This document shows, piece after piece, positions 1 to 5,344 of a DNA stretch of 8,099 nt. Below the pieces are notes generated by a model. That model was not told the origin of the DNA. It did no database searches and saw only the letters and a program-made list of their open reading frames with translations. A program made the position numbers and the translations under genes. Source of the stretch: Clostridiales bacterium UBA4362 (GTDB taxonomy: Bacteria > Bacillota > Clostridia > TANB77 > CAG-508); contig DGSM01000123.1 of the NCBI GenBank assembly GCA_002393975.1, forward strand, positions 1 to 8,099. The letters are read 5' to 3'. How positions within the stretch are numbered: the first letter of the stretch is position 1; each line of letters begins with the position of its first letter.

Positions 1-180
1 AGTGGTTACATTCAAGATTCTACCTTCTTATTTATACAAGAATGTAATTACATTATACTAAATTCTAGTAACTTATTCAAACAACATGATAGTGCTTATG
101 GACTAGACAATGATTTTATGATATTATTAAAAAAATTTTTAATGGAGGTAGAATTATGTTATATAATCCGGGTGATTTAA
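1..180 (+). CDS. C-terminal tail of an upstream protein (partial, unrecognised)
   Basis: Reading frame 1 is open from the left edge to a TAA at 178-180, giving 59 residues, while the other two forward frames stop within the first 60 bases. The translation has ordinary protein composition (it starts SGYIQDSTFLFIQ and includes HDSAYGLDNDF), which is uncommon by chance in DNA this AT-rich. If real, it is the end of a gene that starts outside the window. Its last 25 bases overlap the start of the next gene and it contains that gene's ribosome site, which suggests translational coupling. I do not recognise a family. The alternative is a chance open stretch in a non-coding leader. Confidence 0.42.
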   Translation, partial: SGYIQDSTFLFIQECNYIILNSSNLFKQHDSAYGLDNDFMILLKKFLMEVELCYIIRVI

Positions 181-932
181 CAGAGGAACAAGCTGAAAAA
201 ATTATTGGCAAAAAAATGATGAAAAAGATTAAAGCTATAAATGAATGGGCTAAGAAAAATGGGTACGTAATACTATGTCATTCAACATGGAAAGATTATG
301 TAGATGGCATATTTGAAAAAGGCTTAGATTATAATATACCATTAGAGGAAGACGAAACACGAGAGGATATATTAAAAGATACTAATGTTCCTGAAAGTGA
401 TTTAGATCTTTTAGAAAAATGGTTAAGAGATAATCCTGAAAAACAAGGAACGTTGTCTAAAATATATGAAACTTGTCCAGGTGAAGAAAGGGAAACTGTA
501 ATAGGCTACCCTCAAATTACTGCTAAATCTTTACTAGAAAGGAATCATCAAGGTGGAAATGTAACTATAATTTTTTGTGTTCCTAGAAAAAAAGATAGGC
601 CAATTGGAAGACAAGATACTTCTGGAGGAGTATATAGTCAAGGTACGAAGAAACATAGAGATTTACATTTAAGACGTAGAATATCTGGCGAAAAAGATGA
701 AAATGGAAAGGTGATTTATACTTCAAGATTTTTATATCCAACACAAGGAATTCTAATGGCTTTTGATAGGGAAAGCCACAAAGTTAAATATAATAAATCT
801 TTTGATGAAACATATTATTTAGAGTCTACAATGCCACAAAAGAGATTTATAAAAAGAGGAGATTTAACAAAAAAATTAGAAGCTATAGATATAGAAGCAC
901 AAAAAGAAGAACATGATGAAGGAGATAGATAA
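156..932 (+). CDS. Hypothetical protein, possible ADP-ribosyltransferase-like fold
   Basis: The protein has 258 residues and starts at ATG 156, with GGAGG at 144-148 seven bases upstream. No signal peptide or membrane segment is visible, so it is probably cytoplasmic. I do not recognise a named family. Visible parts are: a Lys-rich N-terminal helix (about 10-35); a strand leading into His42-Ser-Thr, followed by a helix and Gly56-Leu (motif HST..........GL); an acidic helical stretch (63-92); a strand NVTIIFCVP (135-143); a basic patch HRDLHLRRR (167-175); and a segment TQGILMAFDRES (196-207) followed by a charged tail. A strand with H-x-T, a short helix and then GL, with a later nucleotide-contacting strand, recalls PARP/KptA-like ADP-ribosyltransferases, but this is inference from pattern alone. 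It lies 46 bases before argH in the same direction and is probably co-transcribed with it, though no functional link to arginine synthesis is evident. Confidence 0.85.
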   Translation: MLYNPGDLTEEQAEKIIGKKMMKKIKAINEWAKKNGYVILCHSTWKDYVDGIFEKGLDYNIPLEEDETREDILKDTNVPESDLDLLEKWLRDNPEKQGTLSKIYETCPGEERETVIGYPQITAKSLLERNHQGGNVTIIFCVPRKKDRPIGRQDTSGGVYSQGTKKHRDLHLRRRISGEKDENGKVIYTSRFLYPTQGILMAFDRESHKVKYNKSFDETYYLESTMPQKRFIKRGDLTKKLEAIDIEAQKEEHDEGDR

Positions 933-963
933 TTATAAGTAAATGATTAATAATAAACTGGAG

Positions 964-972
964 AAAGGAGGA
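964..972 (+). promoter_or_regulatory. Ribosome binding site that fixes the argH start
   Basis: AAAGGAGGA lies six bases before ATG 979 and is nearly perfectly complementary to the 16S 3' end. An in-frame ATG at 943 would add 12 residues, but those codons run straight through this ribosome site, and the conserved family start MELWKGRF begins at 979. The later start is therefore preferred. Confidence 0.85.
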
Positions 973-978
973 CAAAAT

Positions 979-2307
979 ATGGAGCTTTGGAAAGGAAGAT
1001 TTGATAAAGAAATAGATCCAATTACAAATGATTTTAATCAATCTATTAGAGTAGATAAAAGAATGTATAAGCAAGATATATTAGGATCTATTGCTCATAG
1101 TAAAATGTTAGGTAAGCAAGAAATAATACCAGATGAAGATTCAAAGAAAATCCAAGAAGGCTTGAAACAAATTTTAGATGATATAGAGAATGGAAACTTA
1201 ATAATTGATGAACATGCTGAAGATATTCATACTTTTATTGAAGGCGAACTTACTAAAAGAATTGGAACTGCTGGAAAGATGCTTCATACTGCTAGAAGTA
1301 GAAACGATCAAGTTGCTTTAGATATAAGAATGTATCTTAAAGATGAGATAAAGTCGGTTATTGAATACATTAATAGTTTAATTGTTGTTATAGATAAAAT
1401 CTCAAATGATAATAAGGAAACTGTTATGCCTGGATATACTCATCTTCAACGTGCACAACCTGTTACTTTTGGATATTATATGCAAGCATATAAACAAATG
1501 TTACTAAGAGATATTAAAAGACTAGAAATTACTTTTGAAGAAGTAAATGTATGTCCTCTTGGAAGCTGTGCTCTTGCTGGAACAACACATAATATTGATA
1601 GAAACTTTGTTGCTTTAGAATTGGGTTTCGTAGATAAAGAGGGGAATCCAAAAATAACCCAAAATACATTAGATGCTGTATCTGATAGAGACTTTGTAAT
1701 AGATTTAGAAGAAAATATAGCAATACTTATGATGCATTTGTCTAGACTTTCTGAAGAAATAATTCTTTGGTCTTCTTGGGAGTTTAAATTTATAGAATTA
1801 GATGATAGTTTCTCAACAGGATCATCTATTATGCCACAAAAAAAGAATCCAGATATAACAGAACTTATTAGGGGAAAAACAGGAAGAATCTATGGAAATC
1901 TAATGCAAGGATTAACTATGATGAAAGGACTTCCTTTAGCTTATAATAAAGATATGCAAGAAGATAAAGAAGCTGTATTTGATTCAATAGATAATGTAAA
2001 AGCTTGTTTAAAGACTATTACTCCAATGTTAGATACAATGCAAGTTTTAAAAGAAAATATGGAAAGAGCAGCTAAGAAAGGTTTTATAAATGCAACAGAT
2101 GTGGCTGATTATTTAACTAAGAAAGGTATGCCTTTTAGAGAAGCTTATAAACTAACAGGAGAAATAGTTAATTATTCTATAAAAAATGAAAAGACATTAG
2201 ATGAACTTAGCATTGAAGAATATAAGAATTTTAATGAGCTTTTTGAAGAAGATATTTATGATGAAATTAGTCTTCTTAATTGTGTTAAAAAAAGAGGAAT
2301 ATTATAG
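979..2307 (+). CDS. argH: Argininosuccinate lyase (ArgH)
   Basis: ArgH cleaves argininosuccinate to arginine and fumarate, the last step of arginine biosynthesis, as a cytoplasmic homotetramer of the fumarase/aspartase superfamily. The 442-residue product has the family landmarks in order: start MELWKGRFDKE, EDIHTFIE, HTARSRNDQVALD, PGYTHLQRAQP with the conserved His at about residue 155, LGSCALAGT, the signature loop GSSIMPQKKNPD at 281-292 (catalytic Ser, plus Lys and Asn contacts), and LPLAYNKDMQEDKE. Start 979 is chosen from the strong ribosome site and family alignment. The protein stops soon after LNCVKKRG. Many homologues run about 15-20 residues further with an R..GG..-type tail, so the C-terminus is slightly short, with no sign of a frameshift. 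The usual partner argG is not adjacent. The gene follows the 258-residue hypothetical gene by 46 bases and no own promoter or ArgR box was recognised. Confidence 0.97.
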   Translation: MELWKGRFDKEIDPITNDFNQSIRVDKRMYKQDILGSIAHSKMLGKQEIIPDEDSKKIQEGLKQILDDIENGNLIIDEHAEDIHTFIEGELTKRIGTAGKMLHTARSRNDQVALDIRMYLKDEIKSVIEYINSLIVVIDKISNDNKETVMPGYTHLQRAQPVTFGYYMQAYKQMLLRDIKRLEITFEEVNVCPLGSCALAGTTHNIDRNFVALELGFVDKEGNPKITQNTLDAVSDRDFVIDLEENIAILMMHLSRLSEEIILWSSWEFKFIELDDSFSTGSSIMPQKKNPDITELIRGKTGRIYGNLMQGLTMMKGLPLAYNKDMQEDKEAVFDSIDNVKACLKTITPMLDTMQVLKENMERAAKKGFINATDVADYLTKKGMPFREAYKLTGEIVNYSIKNEKTLDELSIEEYKNFNELFEEDIYDEISLLNCVKKRGIL

Positions 2308-2364
2308 AATATATAATTTATTAAAGAATTAAAGATGTGAGAAGTTAAAAATTGAGAGATAGCT

Positions 2365-3045
2365 ATGAAGTTTAATCAATTATTACCAGAATTATCAGTT
2401 ACAGATATTGATTTAAGTTTAAAGTTTTATAAGACCATTGGTTTTAAAATTGAATATGAAAGACCAGAAGATAAGTTTGCTTTTATCTCTTTTGAGAATG
2501 TTCAATTTATGTTACAAGAAATCAGAAAACCAGATGATTTAAAGAAAGATAAATGGGATGTTGGAGAATTAAAATATCCATTTGGTAATGGTATTAATTT
2601 TGAAATCGACATTAATCGACAAATTTCGACAATATACGACAAACTTCGACAATCAGGATATAAAATAGCTTTTGATATTGAAGAAAATTGGTATAGGGAA
2701 AATAATGTATTACATGGTAACAAAGAGTTCTTAGTACAAGATCCAGATGGGTATTTATTAAGATTTTCGGAAGATTTAGGAGAAATATATTTAGAATATT
2801 TTGTCGAAGATTGTCGAATAATAGGGAAAAATGTCGAAAAAGATATAGTTGCAGAAATAGACTTTGAAAAAATAAATGATGATACATATAACATTTCACG
2901 TACTTTTGTAGATGAATCATTACGTGGAAAGGGAATAGCAAATGAACTAGTTACCAAGGCTTATAAAGAGATTACAGAGGTTAGAAAAGCTAAAGTTGTA
3001 GCATCATGTTCTTATGCTTCTAAATGGTTAATAGATAATAAATAA
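2365..3045 (+). CDS. Fusion of a bleomycin-resistance/VOC domain and a GNAT-like acetyltransferase domain
   Basis: The 226-residue protein has two recognisable parts. Residues about 5-137 are a glyoxalase/bleomycin-resistance (VOC) domain: LPELSVTDIDLSLKFY, IGFKIEYER, WDVGELKYPFGNGINFEI, ENWYRE, EFLVQDPDGYLLRF. Family members bind bleomycin-type glycopeptides or act as small metalloenzymes. Residues about 155-222 resemble the short YjdJ/NATD1-type GNAT fold (Acetyltransf_CG): VAEIDFEKI, RTFVDESLRGKGIANELV with the acetyl-CoA loop R-G-K-G-I-A, and ending CSYASKWLIDN. A plausible role is detoxification by binding plus acetylation, but substrate and activity are not shown. Start ATG 2365 matches the VOC N-terminus, with only a weak GAGAGA upstream. 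It lies 57 bases after argH with no terminator between, so read-through from argH is likely. Two phased clusters of Spo0A-box-like words lie inside the gene, one in the VOC domain and one at the domain junction. Confidence 0.9.
   Translation: MKFNQLLPELSVTDIDLSLKFYKTIGFKIEYERPEDKFAFISFENVQFMLQEIRKPDDLKKDKWDVGELKYPFGNGINFEIDINRQISTIYDKLRQSGYKIAFDIEENWYRENNVLHGNKEFLVQDPDGYLLRFSEDLGEIYLEYFVEDCRIIGKNVEKDIVAEIDFEKINDDTYNISRTFVDESLRGKGIANELVTKAYKEITEVRKAKVVASCSYASKWLIDNK
2605..2651 (-). repeat. Five phased TGTCG words, Spo0A-box-like, period exactly 10 bp
   Basis: CGACA (TGTCG on the minus strand) occurs at 2607, 2617, 2627, 2637 and 2647. Read as seven-base boxes on the minus strand they are TGTCGAT, TGTCGAT, TGTCGAA, TGTCGTA and TGTCGAA, starting on the plus strand at 2605, 2615, 2625, 2635 and 2645. 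TGTCGAA is the Spo0A box consensus, and 10-bp tandem spacing is the known arrangement for a Spo0A dimer. The array is inside the VOC coding sequence (residues 81-96), where the same word is read in all three codon phases. Confidence 0.75.
2802..2838 (+). repeat. Three perfect TGTCGAA words (Spo0A boxes) with 10- and 20-bp spacing
   Basis: Perfect TGTCGAA copies start at 2802, 2812 and 2832. They point opposite to the five-copy cluster about 150 bases upstream and sit in codons 146-158, the linker between the VOC and acetyltransferase domains. The 7-base box plus 3-base spacer matches tandem Spo0A-box architecture. Whether Spo0A binds here is inference. Confidence 0.72.
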
Positions 3046-3071
3046 TCTACTCATATTATGAGTAGATTATT
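3041..3071 (+). terminator. Intrinsic terminator after the VOC-acetyltransferase gene
   Basis: A perfect 14-bp inverted repeat (AATAATCTACTCAT and its complement) has a three-base loop and starts within the last codons of the upstream gene, whose TAA lies in the left arm. The following stretch is T-rich but interrupted (ATTTATTTG), so termination may be incomplete. The stem is symmetrical, but the facing side holds no gene that would use it. Confidence 0.65.
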
Positions 3072-3129
3072 TATTTGTATCTTTATTAGATTGATTACAT
3101 ACTTTAAGTTTATATAACATTTAAGCTTA

Positions 3130-3158
3130 TTGTCGATATAATTCATTATAGGTATGAT
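3130..3158 (+). promoter_or_regulatory. Candidate promoter of the membrane-protein operon, with a Spo0A-box-like -35
   Basis: TTGTCG (3130-3135), a 17-base spacer and TATGAT (3153-3158) make a plausible sigma-A promoter about 45 bases before the permease start. The -35 overlaps TGTCGAT (3131-3137), one base from the Spo0A box. Boxes overlapping a -35 are typical of Spo0A-activated promoters. A competing weaker candidate is TTGATT (3091) with TATAAC (3113). In DNA this AT-rich such matches can be chance. Confidence 0.4.
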
Positions 3159-3202
3159 ATTATTCAATATATTATATAGAGAGGGCTACTAAAAGAGAAT
3201 AA

Positions 3203-4249
3203 ATGAAAAAGAAAATTGTTAGCGTTTATAGTATTATTCATTTTATTGTTGATTTATCATGTGCAGTATTGGTTACTAATTTAGTGACTCAAAAACTAGG
3301 TGGTGGAATGCCATTGTTTTTGGCCATAGTTTTATATAACTTTTTTGCATTTGCTATGCAATTTCCGATTGGGATAATTGCTGATAGAGTAAATAAGAAT
3401 GCACTTTGTTCAGCATTGGGATGTGTTTTAGTTGCTATTGCATTTGCGTTTAGTAATTTTGGTATTTTATCTTGTATAATTGCTGGAATTGGAAATTCAT
3501 TATTCCATGTTGGTGGAGGAATAGATGTATTAAATATAAGTGATAAGAAAGCAACACTATCTGGAATATTTGTATCAACAGGAGCAATGGGAATCTTTTT
3601 AGGTAGTAAATCTGCTTCAATAGGGTTTAATAAGTATTATTTAGTTGTTTTAATGCTATTAGTTTCTGCTATTGCTTTATTTACTTTATATAGACAAATA
3701 AAAGATAAAGTGATTAATAATCAAATAAAAGTAATAAAACTTTCGAGAAAAGAAGTAATTGCTGTTATTTGTATTTTCCTTACAGTTGCTTTAAGAAGTT
3801 ATGTGGGATTGATTCTTGCTTTTTCATGGAAATCTAAATTTATTTATGCTCTATTATTTGTAATAGGAGTAATCTTAGGGAAGATGCTAGGAGGAATTAT
3901 TGGTGATAGAATAGGATATAAGAAAATATCGTTATCACTAATTATCTCTGCTATATGTTTTATATTTGCTTTTGATCATCCTGTTATAGGAATAATAGCA
4001 ATTTTATTATTTAATATGACTATGCCTATTACTCTTATTGTTTTAAGTAATATTTTTAATAATAATAAAGGATTAGCTTTTGGATTACTTACATTAGCCT
4101 TATTTGTTGGATTTATTCCAACATGTGTTGGTATGAATCAATTATTTACTCAAGTAGGATTGTTTAGTTTAACTATTGTGTCTTCAATATTGTTATATAT
4201 TTCATTACGATGTAATGAGAAAACAAATAAAATAATAAAGGAGAAGTAA
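3203..4249 (+). CDS. Major facilitator superfamily permease, fosmidomycin-resistance-like
   Basis: This 348-residue integral membrane protein has 12 hydrophobic segments by eye in a 6+6 layout, with a basic central loop (about 165-188). MFS motif A is visible after TM2 (PIGIIADRVNK) and again after TM8 (GGIIGDRIGYKK). GIGNSLFHVGGG in TM4 and GIFVSTGAMGIFLG in TM5 resemble the GLGNALFHPGGG and following region of Fsr-type antiporters. It is compact compared with about 400 residues for typical Fsr, mainly through short loops. Secondary transport of a small molecule across the cytoplasmic membrane is likely; substrate and direction are unknown. Start ATG 3203 has only a weak purine-rich site (AAAAGAGA). 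It is first in an operon of four further membrane proteins, and the next gene's ribosome site lies in its last codons, so the whole set probably works together at the membrane. Confidence 0.9.
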   Translation: MKKKIVSVYSIIHFIVDLSCAVLVTNLVTQKLGGGMPLFLAIVLYNFFAFAMQFPIGIIADRVNKNALCSALGCVLVAIAFAFSNFGILSCIIAGIGNSLFHVGGGIDVLNISDKKATLSGIFVSTGAMGIFLGSKSASIGFNKYYLVVLMLLVSAIALFTLYRQIKDKVINNQIKVIKLSRKEVIAVICIFLTVALRSYVGLILAFSWKSKFIYALLFVIGVILGKMLGGIIGDRIGYKKISLSLIISAICFIFAFDHPVIGIIAILLFNMTMPITLIVLSNIFNNNKGLAFGLLTLALFVGFIPTCVGMNQLFTQVGLFSLTIVSSILLYISLRCNEKTNKIIKEK

Positions 4250-4252
4250 AAT

Positions 4253-4540
4253 ATGGAAAAGATGAGAAAATTAAAGAAGGTTGTTATAAGCATCATTATT
4301 ATTGCTATTGCTAATTTTGTTTTGATTAGAAACATGGCTTTTGCAGATATGATGGCTATTAGTGATATGGATATTATACAGGATTGGCTTTCGGAGTTGG
4401 TGCTAATAATTGTAGCTTTAGTTGGTTTTAGCATTGTTCCTGCTGCTATTGCTTTAGTCATTATTTATTTTGTAAATAAAAAAAATAAAGAAAATAAAGT
4501 AGAAGGAGTGACTACAGAAAATGTTAATAAAGATAAATAA
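4253..4540 (+). CDS. Small exported membrane protein, first of two tandem paralogues
   Basis: The product has 95 residues. It has a basic N-terminus, a hydrophobic core and a probable signal peptidase site after AFA (29-31) before Asp32. A short acidic stretch (MMAISDMDIIQDW) follows, then one long membrane helix (about 47-74) and a Lys/Asn-rich, presumably cytoplasmic tail beginning NKKNKENK. The mature protein would be a short exported segment on one helix. AAAGGAG at 4238-4244 lies in the end of the permease gene and the start is three bases after the permease stop, so translation is tightly coupled. It is clearly similar to the next gene (KKVV.S near the start, FAD at the cleavage site, VALIIIYF.NKK-like end of the helix). 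I do not recognise a named family. An accessory subunit of the permease or of the solute-binding protein downstream is an inference from position. Confidence 0.8.
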   Translation: MEKMRKLKKVVISIIIIAIANFVLIRNMAFADMMAISDMDIIQDWLSELVLIIVALVGFSIVPAAIALVIIYFVNKKNKENKVEGVTTENVNKDK

Positions 4541-4781
4541 AGTAAAAAAGGTAGTATTAAGCTTATTAATAGTTATTGTATCTAATATGTTTTTCTTTAA
4601 TAGATTTGTTTTTGCGGACGCAATAGGATGGGGTGATAAAAAAATTATTTCATATTCACCAATATTTTTTGTGGCTATTGCATTATCAATTATATTTGTA
4701 GTTGTGATATCTGTTGTAGCATTAATAATAATTTATTTTATTAACAAAAAAGATAATGCAAATAAAAAAGAAAGGAATTAG
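4521..4781 (+). CDS. Small exported membrane protein, second of two tandem paralogues
   Basis: The product has 86 residues with the same plan as the preceding gene: KVKKVVLSLL signal core, probable cleavage after VFA (30-32) before Asp33, a short exported stretch (AIGWGDKKII), one membrane helix (about 48-73) and a basic tail NKKDNANKKERN. Start ATG 4521 overlaps the previous gene by 20 bases. AGAAGGAG at 4501-4508 is rather far away (about 12 bases), consistent with translational coupling. Similarity to its neighbour indicates a tandem duplication followed by divergence, and the two could form a heteromeric pair. No family name is recognised. Confidence 0.78.
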   Translation: MLIKINKVKKVVLSLLIVIVSNMFFFNRFVFADAIGWGDKKIISYSPIFFVAIALSIIFVVVISVVALIIIYFINKKDNANKKERN

Positions 4782-4789
4782 AATTAAAG

Positions 4790-5239
4790 ATGTCATTATT
4801 TGCTTATGGGGTTTCAATACCTTCGGCTGGTGGAGGAAAAGTAGTTCATGTTACTTATGGGTTTAAAGAAGGAATTTTAACAATATTACCCATCTTAGCT
4901 ATAATAATTGCAATTGCCATCATACATACTCTTATTGCTGTTTGGGCTACAAAAAACAAAAAAGAATTGTTAGCAGTTTTTGTTGGGACAATATTCTCAA
5001 AAACTATAGGAATACTTTTTGTTTTATTATTATACCATAACCAGCTTTTTGAAGATTTCACTTATATAATAATGTTTTTTGCTTTTACAATTACTCTTGA
5101 AGGGTTGATAAATACAGTAATGATTAAAACTGATAAACAATATAAGGGCTTACTATTGGCTATTACTTGCAATTTGGCTTCGGACATTTTGAGCTTTATT
5201 CTTTTACTAAAATCCTTAAGTTTATACCAAAATTTTTGA
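4790..5239 (+). CDS. Four-helix integral membrane protein
   Basis: The product has 149 residues. The first 28 include SIPSAGGGKVVHVTYGF and are not a classical signal peptide. Four hydrophobic segments follow at about 29-53, 60-81, 90-111 and 119-141. TM3 carries TLEGLIN and TM4 carries GLLLAITCNLASDILSF. These align with the N-terminal domain of the 335-residue protein two bases beyond a 105-base gap downstream: KNKKELLAVFVGTIFSK with RKRNDIITIIAVNFLTNP, LEG with VEG, and CNLASDILSF with NNLTSFLIG. I therefore think both share one membrane-domain family. Start ATG 4790 is eight bases after the previous stop, with AAAGGA at 4771-4776. The function is unknown. Its place between the exported small proteins and the binding protein suggests a membrane scaffold or channel-like subunit. 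Confidence 0.82.
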   Translation: MSLFAYGVSIPSAGGGKVVHVTYGFKEGILTILPILAIIIAIAIIHTLIAVWATKNKKELLAVFVGTIFSKTIGILFVLLLYHNQLFEDFTYIIMFFAFTITLEGLINTVMIKTDKQYKGLLLAITCNLASDILSFILLLKSLSLYQNF

Positions 5240-5344
5240 AACATAGTTTTTTTAGGATTAAAAAAGGTTATTTATAAAAGAAGATTTTTTAGATTATAAA
5301 GATGACTTTATTAAATATCAAAATATCATAAAGGAAAAAATACT

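Noticed and set aside
943..978. Upstream in-frame ATG for argH
   Set aside because: The 12 extra codons run through the strong ribosome site at 964-972 and are not part of the family N-terminus.
2502..2957. Long minus-strand open frame antisense to the VOC-acetyltransferase gene
   Set aside because: It lies wholly opposite a gene with two clear domain matches, has Ser/Phe-rich shadow composition, no ribosome site and no recognisable domain.
5236..5264. Possible internal promoter before the binding-protein gene (TTGAAA, 17 bases, TAAAAA)
   Set aside because: Weak elements of this type are frequent in AT-rich DNA. The region is better read as an intra-operon spacer.
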